Assembly: GCA_018268715.1 (NCBI GenBank)
Contig: JAFDVZ010000009.1
Coordinates: 115,155 to 179,154, forward strand
Origin: Acidobacteriota bacterium
GTDB taxonomy: Bacteria; Acidobacteriota; Terriglobia; Bryobacterales; Bryobacteraceae
DNA: 64,000 bases
Reading direction: 5' to 3'
The position numbers and the translations under genes are program-made. Of the stretch, positions 9,419-17,814 are shown in pieces (the stretch's first letter is position 1; each line of letters opens with the position of its first letter). A model generated the notes under the pieces. It was not told the DNA's origin. It was given only the letters and a program-made list of their open reading frames with translations, and did not search any database.

Positions 9419-10341
9419 GACTTATGCTGACTCCTGTCCATCCAAACCGCGCCGACTATGATAACTCCCTTGACAATCTGCTGATAATACGAAGGCACAT
9501 TCAGCAAATCCAGGCCATTATTGATAACTCCCATCAACAACGCGCCCAACACGGTCCCGCCGACGCCGCCCACTCCGCCGGAAAGACTGGTTCCGCCGAT
9601 CACCACCGCCGCGATCGCGTCTAACTCATACCCCACTCCCGCGTTCGGCTGCCCCGTCGTTATACGCGCCGCGAGCACCACGCCCGCCAGCCCCGCGAGC
9701 GCCCCGCACAGCGTATAGACAAACATCTTCACCCGGCCCACCCGGATGCCCGAAGCCCGCGCCGCGTTCTCGTTGCCGCCCACCGCGTACACATGCCGTC
9801 CCATCCGGAACCGGGCGAGCACCACCCAGGCGGCCGCCGCCACCGCGGCCAGCACAATCACCGGGACCGGAACCCCCAGCACCTGTCCGCCGCCGAGCGC
9901 GGTGAACTCCGGACTCAGATTCGAGACAGGCCGTCCGCCGCTCGCCACCAGCGCCAATCCCCGCGCCGCCGTCATCATCCCGAGCGTCACAATAAACGGC
10001 GCCACCCGCCCCACCGTGATCACCGCCCCGCTCGCCGCCCCGCACAATGCGCCCGCCGCGACGCCGGCCACCACCGGCGCGATCACGGGATACTCCCCCG
10101 GATGCGCGAACAGCGCCGCCGCCACTCCCGTCAGCGCCACCAGCGAGCCGAGCGAAAGGTCCACGCCGCCGGTCAGCAGCACAAAGGTGACGCCCACCGC
10201 CAGAATCCCGTTGATGGAGATCTGCCGGATCAGATTCACCAGGTTTCCGAGCGTCAGAAAGCTCGGCCGCGCCGCCGACAGCGCCGCGCACAACACCGCG
10301 AGCGCGATCACTAGCCCGAATCGTCCCAACAGCCGTGTCAT
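9415..10341 (-). CDS. Sugar ABC transporter permease (RbsC family)
   Basis: A 308-residue inner-membrane protein made of about eight to ten hydrophobic segments, matching the RbsC/BPD_transp_2 family in length and in landmarks: NLVNLIRQISINGILAVGVTFVLLTGGVDLSLGSLVAL, the VYAVGGNENAARASGIRVGRVK cytoplasmic loop that contacts the ATPase, and VIGGTSLSGGVGGVGGTVLGALLMGVINNGL near the C-terminus. Its start overlaps the ATPase stop by 4 nt (ATGA), and its stop overlaps the binding-protein start by 4 nt. Confidence 0.94.
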   Translation of the reverse strand: MTRLLGRFGLVIALAVLCAALSAARPSFLTLGNLVNLIRQISINGILAVGVTFVLLTGGVDLSLGSLVALTGVAAALFAHPGEYPVIAPVVAGVAAGALCGAASGAVITVGRVAPFIVTLGMMTAARGLALVASGGRPVSNLSPEFTALGGGQVLGVPVPVIVLAAVAAAAWVVLARFRMGRHVYAVGGNENAARASGIRVGRVKMFVYTLCGALAGLAGVVLAARITTGQPNAGVGYELDAIAAVVIGGTSLSGGVGGVGGTVLGALLMGVINNGLDLLNVPSYYQQIVKGVIIVGAVWMDRSQHKS

Positions 10342-11762
10342 CCCGCCTCCGGCATGGCGTGGGCCAGGATCTGCTCCTGCGTGGCTGTCCGAGGATCCAG
10401 TTCCGCCGTCACCCGCCCTTCGCGCACCACCAGAATCCGGTCGCTCACGGCCAGGATCTCCGGCATCTCCGACGAAATCATGAGAATCGCCTTCCCCTCG
10501 CGAGCCAGCCGCCGGATCAACTCATGGACCTCGGTCTTGGCCCCAACGTCGATCCCTCGGGTCGGCTCGTCCAATATCAGGACCTCGGGCCGAGCGAGCA
10601 GCGCCCGCCCCAGCATGACTTTCTGCTGATTGCCGCCGCTGAGCGTCGCGATTTCCTGCTCCGGCCCCCGCGCCTTGATCGCCAGCCCGCTCATCTGGCC
10701 GCGCGCCGCCTCGGCCTCCGCCGCCCGCGACACCCACGGCCCCCGCGACACAGCCCCCAGGCTCGCCAGCGTCAGGTTCTCCCGCACCGACATCCGCGGG
10801 ACGATCCCCGAGCCCTTCCGGTCCTCCGTCACCATCGCGATCCCGTGCCGGATGGCGTCGGCCGGCGAACCGATCGTGGCCACGCGCCCGTTCACCCGCA
10901 CCTCGCCCTGGCCCGGCGCGAGCCCATAAATCGCCGACGCCAGTTCCGTGCGACCCGCGCCCATCAACCCGATCATCCCCACGATTTCGCCCTTGCGAAC
11001 CTCGAACTCCGCGCCCCCGAACCCCTTCACCGAAAGCGCCGTCTCGGTCCGCGCCGCCCCGCCCGCCGGCCTCTGCGACGTCAACTCCCGCCCCACCATC
11101 AGGGCGATCAGCCGCCGTTCGTCGAGCTCGGACGCCGCGTGCGTAGCCACCGATCGCCCGTCGCGAAGCACCGTCACGCGATCGGCGATCCGGAAGATCT
11201 CGTCCATCTTGTGCGACGTGTAGACCACCGCCACCCCGCGCCGCCTCAGGTCGCGAATCACCTCGAACAGCAGGTCCGCCTCATGCCCCGCGAGCGCCGA
11301 AGTCGGCTCATCCATCAGGATCGCGTCCGCCCGCCAGCCAAGCGCCTTGGCGATCTCCACCATCTGCATCGCGGCGACGCTCAGCCCGCGCATCTTCCGG
11401 TCCGGATCGATCGTCGAACCCAGCCGCGCCAACAGCTCCCGAGCCTCCCGCCGCATGGCCCCGCGATCCACCGTGCCCGGAAACCGCCCCGCCGGCTCGC
11501 GCCCCATGGTGATGTTTTCCGCCACCGTCAGGTCGAGAAACGGCATCAGCTCCTGGTGGATCATGGCCACGCGCCCGCCACCCGAATCCACGGTTCCCGA
11601 ATCAGCCGCAAGTTGCCCCGCGACGATCTTCATGAACGTGGACTTGCCCGCCCCGTTCTCGCCCATCAGCGCGTGCACTTCGCCGGCCCGTATCTCCAGC
11701 GACACGCCGGCCAGGGCGGGGACCCCCGCGAAGGATTTCGAAATATCTTTGGCTTGGATCAC
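10338..11762 (-). CDS. Sugar ABC transporter ATP-binding protein with two ABC domains (RbsA family)
   Basis: A 474-residue fusion of two ABC ATPase domains. Domain 1 has a canonical Walker A (GENGAGKST, about residues 34-42), a Walker B (DAILMDEPTSAL) and VAAMQMVEIAKAL in the signature position. Domain 2 starts with GLMGAGRTEL, the degenerate Walker A usual in RbsA/MglA/XylG, and has LSGGNQQKVMLGRALLARP and VLILDEPTRGIDVG. It is the first gene of the three-gene sugar import operon. Upstream is a 212-nt gap to the divergent glycosyltransferase gene that contains a 17-bp palindrome. Confidence 0.95.
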   Translation of the reverse strand: MIQAKDISKSFAGVPALAGVSLEIRAGEVHALMGENGAGKSTFMKIVAGQLAADSGTVDSGGGRVAMIHQELMPFLDLTVAENITMGREPAGRFPGTVDRGAMRREARELLARLGSTIDPDRKMRGLSVAAMQMVEIAKALGWRADAILMDEPTSALAGHEADLLFEVIRDLRRRGVAVVYTSHKMDEIFRIADRVTVLRDGRSVATHAASELDERRLIALMVGRELTSQRPAGGAARTETALSVKGFGGAEFEVRKGEIVGMIGLMGAGRTELASAIYGLAPGQGEVRVNGRVATIGSPADAIRHGIAMVTEDRKGSGIVPRMSVRENLTLASLGAVSRGPWVSRAAEAEAARGQMSGLAIKARGPEQEIATLSGGNQQKVMLGRALLARPEVLILDEPTRGIDVGAKTEVHELIRRLAREGKAILMISSEMPEILAVSDRILVVREGRVTAELDPRTATQEQILAHAMPEAG

Positions 11763-11879
11763 GAGCGGCCGGATTAGTTTCTAGCCATTGAATCACACTC
11801 GGCGCCGCCGCCGCCCCGATCACCCGGTTTTGACCCGGATTCCATACCCCGATTTTCGCCGTTCACAAGATTTGAAAAT

Positions 11880-11896
11880 TTCTATTTCCAATAGAA
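11880..11896. promoter_or_regulatory. 17-bp interrupted palindrome, possible operator
   Basis: The sequence TTCTATT-TCC-AATAGAA is a perfect inverted repeat with 7-nt arms and a 3-nt centre. It lies in an unusually AT-rich patch of the gap between the divergent sugar transporter operon and the glycosyltransferase gene. The position suits an operator for either direction. The regulator is not known. Confidence 0.35.
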
Positions 11897-11974
11897 TCAG
11901 TTGTTTGGCGAAAACGGATCCCCCTCACCAGCCAATCTCGCCCCTTACGCTGAGAGTGGGAGAGGAAGTAGGAA

Positions 11975-12994
11975 ATGTTGAACACCGGACGGCGCTTGAT
12001 TCTGGCTTACAAGAATTTCGCCGCAAACAGGAACATCAGTCACATCGGACTGGGCGTGGCGGCCATGAACACGGCCAAATCGCTGCGGAAAATCGGGGTG
12101 GCCGCCGAAGTGTGGCCCATCGTGAATGCGGCCGAGTTGCGCTCGCGGCTGGATTCCACAATCTCGCATGTGGTCGTGTCGGCGCCGTGGATTCCCTCCG
12201 CGGACTGGCAACAGATCGTGGCGGCGTTCCCGGACACCCGCTTCGCCGTCAACTGCCACTCGAACGTCGGGTTCCTTCAAGCCGACACCAACGGCGTGAA
12301 ACTGGTTCGGGAAGCCATGGAGATCGAACGCTCCACCTGGAACTTCCACGTCGCCGGAAACAGCCGGAAGTTCTGCCGCTGGGTGCGCGACGCCTACTCG
12401 GTGGCCTGCGCCTATCTTCCGAACCTGTACTGCCTGGACGCTGTCGCCGCGCCCAAGCGTCCGCTCTACCAGGGCGGCGCGCTGCGCATCGGCGCGTTCG
12501 GCGCCACGCGGCCCCTCAAGAACTTCATGAGCGCCGCCGCCGCGGCCCTGGAAATCGCCGCCCGCATGCGCGCCGACCTTGAACTGTGGGTCTCTTCCGG
12601 CCGCACCGAAGGAGGCGGAGCGGGAGTGCTCGACGCGGTGCGCGCCATGACCTCCGGCCTCGCCTACGTCAAGCTCGTCGAAGGCGGCTGGCAGTCCTGG
12701 CCGAAGTTCCGCGCCACGGTCGCCAACATGCACCTGCTGTTGCAGCCCAGCTACACCGAATCGTTCAACATGGTGACGGCCGACGGCGTGGCCGAAGGCG
12801 TTCCCTCGGTCGTATCGGACGCCATCGACTGGGCGCCGGACCACTGGAAAGCGCATGCCGACGACGTCACCGACATCGCTCGCGTTGGCCGCAGCCTGCT
12901 GGGAGACAGCTACGCCGCCGAGGACGGTTTCGAAGCCCTGACGCTTCACAACACCGCCGGCCTCGACGCCTGGCGAAGCTTCCTCGCCGCCTGA
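11975..12994 (+). CDS. GT-B type glycosyltransferase
   Basis: A 339-residue protein with a two-domain GT-B look. The N-terminal half has the SHIGLGVAAMNTAKSLRKIG segment and alternating Rossmann strands. The C-terminal half has the group 1 (GT4-like) donor-binding block LLLQPSYTESFNMVTADGVAEGVPSVVSD, with the E-S-F-x-x-V-T-A-(D/E)-G pattern. No signal peptide is seen, so it acts in the cytoplasm, probably on a surface polysaccharide or lipid precursor. Its start follows an AGGAAGTAGGAA ribosome binding site. The downstream gene is convergent with a 13-nt gap. Donor and acceptor are unknown. Confidence 0.75.
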   Translation: MLNTGRRLILAYKNFAANRNISHIGLGVAAMNTAKSLRKIGVAAEVWPIVNAAELRSRLDSTISHVVVSAPWIPSADWQQIVAAFPDTRFAVNCHSNVGFLQADTNGVKLVREAMEIERSTWNFHVAGNSRKFCRWVRDAYSVACAYLPNLYCLDAVAAPKRPLYQGGALRIGAFGATRPLKNFMSAAAAALEIAARMRADLELWVSSGRTEGGGAGVLDAVRAMTSGLAYVKLVEGGWQSWPKFRATVANMHLLLQPSYTESFNMVTADGVAEGVPSVVSDAIDWAPDHWKAHADDVTDIARVGRSLLGDSYAAEDGFEALTLHNTAGLDAWRSFLAA

Positions 12995-13007
12995 CATCCA
13001 CCGCCGA

Positions 13008-13439
13008 TCAACCGAAATTCGGAGGGGCGAAGAACCCTGCCGGCTCGATCCCCCCTACGAGCCACTTCTTCCCGACCTTCCGAAGCTCGACTGTCACTGC
13101 CTCCTCGCGCGTCACGATCCGCGGCTCATCATGGGCCACGTTCTTGCGCTTGAGGTGCAGTTCCCAGTCGAGTACGAGCGTGCGGGTCTCGTCCTGACCC
13201 ACACTGCTCAGCGCCTCGATACTCGACCGGGCCTCGGCCTGGTCGAGCATCGCGCGCACGTTCCGCTCGAGTTCCCCATAGCCCGCCATCCGCCGGTCAA
13301 TGGGCTTCAAAAAAGCCTCCGCGTTATCCTCGGCCAGTCCCGCCGCCATCGCCGCCACCGCCGCCCAGGCTTCGTCGCCCGAATCCGCCGCGGCCGCCCA
13401 GGCGCCCAGCATCCCGCCGAGAAAAACGCGTCGTCTCAT
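13008..13439 (-). CDS. Secreted NTF2/SnoaL-like small protein
   Basis: A 143-residue protein. The ATG at 13439 overlaps the argJ stop as ATGA and gives a Tat/Sec-like leader (MRRRVFLGGMLGAWAAAAD); a longer open frame upstream is only argJ shadow. The mature part has a helix-rich start (AAMAAGLAEDNAEAFLKPID), then alternating strands (TLVLDWELHL, AVTVELRKVGKKWLVGGIEP) resembling the cone-shaped NTF2-like fold. The C-terminal W-x-V-x-x-I-x-P-x-x-FF-x-PP pattern is typical of such proteins. The function is unknown. It is the last gene of the aroC-def-fmt-argJ run and is probably translationally coupled to argJ. Confidence 0.7.
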   Translation of the reverse strand: MRRRVFLGGMLGAWAAAADSGDEAWAAVAAMAAGLAEDNAEAFLKPIDRRMAGYGELERNVRAMLDQAEARSSIEALSSVGQDETRTLVLDWELHLKRKNVAHDEPRIVTREEAVTVELRKVGKKWLVGGIEPAGFFAPPNFG

Positions 13440-14605
13440 GTCCGGTAACTCGCGTTGATCTTGATGTAATCCTCGGTGAAGTCGCAGGTCCAGAACCGCG
13501 CCGCGCCCTTGCCGCGCCCGCGCACGTAAAACCGGATCGCGCACTCCCGCTCATCCAACTTGGCCTTCAACTCGTCTTCGGAGAAGTCCGTCGCCAGCCC
13601 GCCCGTGCACACCGCCACGCCTTGCATCCAGATATCGGCCCGCATCGGATCGAACGGCACGCCGGCGTTGCCCGCGGCCGACAGGATGCGTCCCCAATTC
13701 GGGTCGGACCCGGCGATGGCCGTCTTCACCAGCGGCGAATTCGCGATCGACCGCGCGATCTTCTCCGCCCCGGCGTCGTCCACGATGCCTTCGACGTCGA
13801 TGGTCACCAGTTTCTTGGCCCCCTCGCCGTCGCGCACAATCTGCTTGGCCAGATCCTCCAGCACTTCCGTCAGCGCCTTCTGGAATTCGCCGTCCGCCGG
13901 CGCTCCCGACGCCCCGTTGGCCAGCACCACCACCGTGTCATTGGTCGACGTATCGCCATCCACGCTGATCCGGTTATAGCTCGCCGCCACGCTCTGGTCG
14001 AGCATACGTTTCAGCTTGGCCGGAGCCACCTCCACGTCGGTCACAATGAAGCCGAGCGTCGTCGCCATGTTCGGCATGATCATGCCCGAACCCTTGGTCA
14101 TGCCCGCGATGCGCACCGTCTTGCCGCCCACCGTGTACTCGCGCGACGCGGTCTTGGGCACCGTGTCGGTGGTCATGATGGCCTTCGACAGATCCTCGAA
14201 ACGGTCCGCCGAAAGCCCCTTGATCAACTCCGGCAGCGCCCGCACGATCAGCTTCGGATCGAGCTCCACGCCAATCACGCCGGTCGATGCCGGAAACATC
14301 TGCTCGAGCGGCGCCTTCAGCTTGGCAGCCAGCGTCGAACACGTGGATTCAGCCACCGAATCGCCCGACTTCGTGGCGCAGTTGGCGTTGCCCGCGTTCA
14401 CCAGAATGGCCTTCACATGCCCGCGCGAGGAGCGCAGATGCTTCCGGCACAACTTCACCGGCGCCGCCTGCACGCGGTTCTGCGTGAAGACCGCCGCCGC
14501 CGAAGCCGGTTTGTCCGACACGATCAGTCCTAAATCGTCTTTCTCGACCTTCCGGATTCCGGCGTATACGGAGGAGAAACGGTATCCGCTCGGGATGCTC
14601 AACAA
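13436..14605 (-). CDS. argJ: Bifunctional ornithine acetyltransferase / N-acetylglutamate synthase
   Basis: A protein of about 389 residues that transfers acetyl groups from N-acetylornithine to glutamate in arginine synthesis. The family cleavage site is clear: KGSGMIMPNMA followed by the nucleophilic Thr of TTLGFIVTD. Also present are AILVNAGNANCATK, PASTGVIG, SVDGDTSTNDTVVVLANG and GSDPNWGRILSAAGNAG. No ATG lies near the conserved N-terminus (SIPSGYRF), so I chose the tandem TTG codons at 14605-14600, which sit about 10 nt after AGAGG and overlap the fmt stop (AATTGTTGA). An extended frame to 14866 is fmt shadow. The stop overlaps the next start by 4 nt. Confidence 0.95.
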   Translation of the reverse strand: MLSIPSGYRFSSVYAGIRKVEKDDLGLIVSDKPASAAAVFTQNRVQAAPVKLCRKHLRSSRGHVKAILVNAGNANCATKSGDSVAESTCSTLAAKLKAPLEQMFPASTGVIGVELDPKLIVRALPELIKGLSADRFEDLSKAIMTTDTVPKTASREYTVGGKTVRIAGMTKGSGMIMPNMATTLGFIVTDVEVAPAKLKRMLDQSVAASYNRISVDGDTSTNDTVVVLANGASGAPADGEFQKALTEVLEDLAKQIVRDGEGAKKLVTIDVEGIVDDAGAEKIARSIANSPLVKTAIAGSDPNWGRILSAAGNAGVPFDPMRADIWMQGVAVCTGGLATDFSEDELKAKLDERECAIRFYVRGRGKGAARFWTCDFTEDYIKINASYRT

Positions 14606-15528
14606 TTCGTCAGTACCTCTTTTTCGTGGATAGGATTGCCATTCAGGAAGGCCTCCGCGGGCATCCGCTTGCGCCCTTCCGCTTGCACTTCGATAAGTTC
14701 GATCGCCGTCGACGCGCCGCAGCCCACCGTGGCGCGCCGGCCCTGAATCCGCAGGACGCCGGCCTCGCCCCCGGCCTCGCTCAACCGCGCTTTCCAGATG
14801 TGGAAGCGCTGCCCGCGCAGGTAGGTGTAGGCGCCCGGCCAGGGCGTGAATCCCCGCATCCGGCACAGAATCTTGGGTGCCGGCAAGGACCAGTCGATCA
14901 GCCCGTCTTCCTTCTTGATAATCGGCGCGAGCGTCGCCTCCGCCGGGTCCTGCGGCTCGGGTCGAATCACGCCCGCCTCGAGCCCCCGCAACGTTTCAAT
15001 CAGCAGTTCCGCCCCGGCCGCCGCCAGCCGCTCGCCCAACTCGACCGAGGTTTCCTCAGGTCCGATCGGCGTCTCCCACTTGAGCAGCATGTCGCCGGTG
15101 TCGAGCCCGGCGTTAATCTTCATCGTGGTGACGCCGGTCCTCGGCTCGCCTCGCGCGATGGCCCACTGAATGGGGGCCGCCCCGCGATACTTCGGCAGCA
15201 GCGAAGCGTGGACGTTGATGATCCCATACGGCGGAATGTCGATGATCGACTGCGGAATGATCTGCCCGTAGCCCACCACCACCATCACCCGCGGCGCGAG
15301 CGCCGCGATTTCCGCCACCACCTCCGGCCGCCGCACGCGCTCCGGTTGCCGGACCTCCAGGCCCAGCTCCACCGCGCATTCCTTCACCGGCGAGAACGCC
15401 GTCTTCTGCCCGCGCCCCTTGGGACGATCCGGCTGCGTATAAACAGCAAGCACGCCGTATCCCGCATCCGCCAACGCCCGCAGCGTGGGGACCGCGAACC
15501 GCGGCGTGCCCATGAATATCACCTTCAT
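14599..15528 (-). CDS. fmt: Methionyl-tRNA formyltransferase
   Basis: A 309-residue cytoplasmic enzyme that formylates initiator Met-tRNA using 10-formyl-tetrahydrofolate. The start at 15528 gives the canonical MKVIFMGTPRFAVPTLRAL; the open frame extends 19 codons further without family similarity. Catalytic blocks are present: QPDRPKGRG, VVVGYGQIIPQSIIDIPPYGIINVHASLLPKYRGAAPI and the INAGLDTGDML loop. The C-terminal domain carries GFTPWPGAYTYL. It follows def by 47 nt and overlaps the argJ start, so def-fmt-argJ look co-transcribed. Confidence 0.97.
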   Translation of the reverse strand: MKVIFMGTPRFAVPTLRALADAGYGVLAVYTQPDRPKGRGQKTAFSPVKECAVELGLEVRQPERVRRPEVVAEIAALAPRVMVVVGYGQIIPQSIIDIPPYGIINVHASLLPKYRGAAPIQWAIARGEPRTGVTTMKINAGLDTGDMLLKWETPIGPEETSVELGERLAAAGAELLIETLRGLEAGVIRPEPQDPAEATLAPIIKKEDGLIDWSLPAPKILCRMRGFTPWPGAYTYLRGQRFHIWKARLSEAGGEAGVLRIQGRRATVGCGASTAIELIEVQAEGRKRMPAEAFLNGNPIHEKEVLTNC

Positions 15529-15575
15529 ACGGTCCGGCTCTCCTCCGGCCCGCGCGCTCGCCAGAATTGCCGGAT

Positions 15576-16091
15576 CTACCGCCACTCGCCTGCCTTCTGC
15601 ATCTTGCGGATCTTTCGGCGAATCAGATCCCGCTTCAAGGGACTCACATGACTGATGTACAGCGTGCCGTTCAGATGATCCGTCTCATGCAGGAACGCCC
15701 GCGCCAGCAGATCCTCTCCGGTCTGCTCGAACCATTCCCCCTTGGCGTTCTGGGCGCGTATGGTCACCTTCTTCGCCCGCGTCACCTGCTCGCGGAATCC
15801 CGGAATGCTCAGGCACCCTTCCTCGCCCGACTGGGCCCCTTCCTTGCCGATGATGGAGGGATTGATAATCACCAGCCGCGCCGCCGGATCCTCGCCATTC
15901 GACGTATCGATCACCGCGATCCGCCGTCCCACGCCGATCTGCGGCGCCGCCAGACCCACGCCCTTGGCCGCATACATCGACTGGAACATGTCCTCGAGAA
16001 ACGTCTGCAGTTCCTCGGTGTCGAACGCCTCCACGGTGGCCGCCTGCGACTCGAGAACCGTCTGCCCGTATTTGACAATGGGGTAGATCAT
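15576..16091 (-). CDS. def: Peptide deformylase
   Basis: A 171-residue metalloenzyme that removes the formyl group from nascent proteins. All three family motifs are intact: GVGLAAPQIG near residue 44, EEGCLSIPG with the metal-binding Cys near residue 94, and HETDHLNG with two metal-ligand His and the catalytic Glu near residue 136. Its ATG overlaps the aroC stop by one base (TGATG), and fmt follows, the common def-fmt pairing. The length is normal. Confidence 0.97.
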   Translation of the reverse strand: MIYPIVKYGQTVLESQAATVEAFDTEELQTFLEDMFQSMYAAKGVGLAAPQIGVGRRIAVIDTSNGEDPAARLVIINPSIIGKEGAQSGEEGCLSIPGFREQVTRAKKVTIRAQNAKGEWFEQTGEDLLARAFLHETDHLNGTLYISHVSPLKRDLIRRKIRKMQKAGEWR

Positions 16092-17263
16092 CAGTAGTTC
16101 CTAACCTGTTCGATGTAGCTTTCGTAGTTCCGTGACGTCTCGCGCAACGAATCGCCGCCGAACTTCTCGAGAAACGCCTGCGCCAGGACGATGGCGACCA
16201 TCGCCTCGCCGATCACGCCCGCCGCGGGCACAACACAAACGTCGCTGCGCTCATAGGCGGCGAGCGCCGGCTCCCGTGTTTCCAGGTCCACCGATTCAAG
16301 CGGCTTGCGCAGCGTCGAAATCGGCTTCAGGAACCCACGCACCAGGACGTCCTGCCCGTTGGTGATGCCGCCCTCGATCCCGCCCGCCCGATTGGCCCCG
16401 CGCGTAAACCGCCGCCCCTCGCGATCGTAGTGGATGGTGTCCTGCACCTTGGACCCATAGGAAGCGGCGCCTTCCTGCGCAAAGCCGACCTCGACGCCCT
16501 TCACCGCCTGCATCGATACAATCGCCTGCGCCAACCGGCCGTCCAGGCGCGTATCCCAGGCGATATGCGACCCGAGCCCCATCGGCACGCCATGCGCGAC
16601 CACTTCGAAGACTCCGCCGATGGTGTCGCCGGTGCGATAGGCGACATCGACGGCCTCTTTCATGCGGGCCTCGGTCTCCCCATCGACGCACCCCAGCAGG
16701 ACATCGTCCTTAAGGCTCAGCGCGACCAGTTCGTCCCACGAAGCCTGCCGTTCGAGCTTCACCGGTCCGACGGCGATGACATGGCTCAGCACCTCGATGC
16801 CGAAAGGCGCGAGCAGAGCTTTCGCCAGGGCCCCCACGGCCACCCGCGCCGTAGTCTCCCGAGCGCTAGCCCGTTCGAGGATATAGCGAGCGTCCTTGAA
16901 GTCGTATTTGACGGCTCCGGCCAGGTCGGCATGGCCCGGCCGAGGCCGCGTGACCGGTTTACGTTTGGCCTCCCCGCCTTCGATGGTTTCGACAGGCAGG
17001 ATCTCGGTCCAATTCTTCCAGTCGCGATTGCGTATGATGAGCGCGACGGGCGAGCCGATAGTGCGCGAATGACGCACTCCGGCGACGATCTCCACCGTAT
17101 CGGTTTCGATCTTCATGCGCCCTCCACGGCCATAGCCTTGCTGTCGCCGCCAGAGCTCTCGATTAACGTGATTAAGCGAAACGGGAACCCCTGCGGGAAG
17201 TCCAGTCAGCGTAGCGACCAGACACTCCCCGTGGGACTCGCCCGCGGTTTCAAACCGAAACAT
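16091..17263 (-). CDS. aroC: Chorismate synthase
   Basis: A 390-residue FMN-dependent enzyme for the last step of the shikimate pathway (EPSP to chorismate). Family landmarks include FETAGESHGECLVATLTGLPAG at the N-terminus, RRQQGYGRGGRMKIE, TRPRPGHADLAGAVKYD, RASARETTARVAVGA, and RAGGIEGGITNGQDVLVRGFLKPIST. It is the first gene of the aroC-def-fmt-argJ operon. It is divergent from the DUF29 gene with a 65-nt gap; an AGGA motif precedes the ATG. Confidence 0.97.
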   Translation of the reverse strand: MFRFETAGESHGECLVATLTGLPAGVPVSLNHVNRELWRRQQGYGRGGRMKIETDTVEIVAGVRHSRTIGSPVALIIRNRDWKNWTEILPVETIEGGEAKRKPVTRPRPGHADLAGAVKYDFKDARYILERASARETTARVAVGALAKALLAPFGIEVLSHVIAVGPVKLERQASWDELVALSLKDDVLLGCVDGETEARMKEAVDVAYRTGDTIGGVFEVVAHGVPMGLGSHIAWDTRLDGRLAQAIVSMQAVKGVEVGFAQEGAASYGSKVQDTIHYDREGRRFTRGANRAGGIEGGITNGQDVLVRGFLKPISTLRKPLESVDLETREPALAAYERSDVCVVPAAGVIGEAMVAIVLAQAFLEKFGGDSLRETSRNYESYIEQVRNY

Positions 17264-17316
17264 TCCTAAACCTTTTATCGTAGCAGGTCGAACAAATGAA
17301 ACGCCGTATCGGGAGC

Positions 17317-17322
17317 TAAAAT
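17317..17322 (+). promoter_or_regulatory. Candidate -10 element of a leaderless DUF29 mRNA
   Basis: TAAAAT ends exactly 6 nt before the ATG of the DUF29 gene. With the usual 6-7 nt from -10 to the start point, transcription would begin at or next to the A of the ATG. No Shine-Dalgarno sequence lies at normal distance. Confidence 0.5.
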
Positions 17323-17328
17323 AGGTTC

Positions 17329-17799
17329 ATGGGCGCACTGCGAAACCCACAGGTCGAGCCATCGCTCTACGATCGCGACTTCTACGCCTGGTCGCAGGAG
17401 ATGGCCGAACGCCTGCGCCAGCGCAACGCCGCCGCACTCGACTGGGACAACCTCGCCGAGGAGATTCAGGCATTGGCTAGAAGCGATCATCGGCAACTCT
17501 TTAATCGCATCGAAGTGCTCCTGATCCACTTGCTGAAGTGGAGCACCCGCACAGGCTCCCGCCCGAAAAGTTGGAAAAATACCATCGACGAACAGCGGTC
17601 ACGCCTGGAGGTTCTGCTTCAGGACAACCCGAGTCTCGCTCAACTGGCGCCTGAAGCGGTCGCCGAACGCTACACCCGCGCCGCCGCCCGGGCGGCGGAA
17701 CAGTGCGGACTTCCGGCGGACGCGCTTCCCGGAAGATCTCCGTTCACCCCGGACCAAGTGCTCGACTACAACTACTTGCCAGCCGGCTTGGACGGCTGA
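17329..17799 (+). CDS. DUF29 family protein
   Basis: A 156-residue, helix-rich cytoplasmic protein. The signature YDRDFYAWSQEMAERLRQRNAAALDWDNLAEEIQALARSD (about residues 14-52), then a helix LFNRIEVLLIHLLKW and the SWKNTIDEQRSRLE block, identify the DUF29 family, which is widespread in cyanobacteria and found in many other phyla. Its function is unknown. It stands alone between the divergent aroC operon and a convergent DUF218 gene. Its promoter appears to place the transcription start at the start codon. Confidence 0.9.
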   Translation: MGALRNPQVEPSLYDRDFYAWSQEMAERLRQRNAAALDWDNLAEEIQALARSDHRQLFNRIEVLLIHLLKWSTRTGSRPKSWKNTIDEQRSRLEVLLQDNPSLAQLAPEAVAERYTRAAARAAEQCGLPADALPGRSPFTPDQVLDYNYLPAGLDG

Positions 17800-17814
17800 A
17801 CCGCCGCTGTGATC

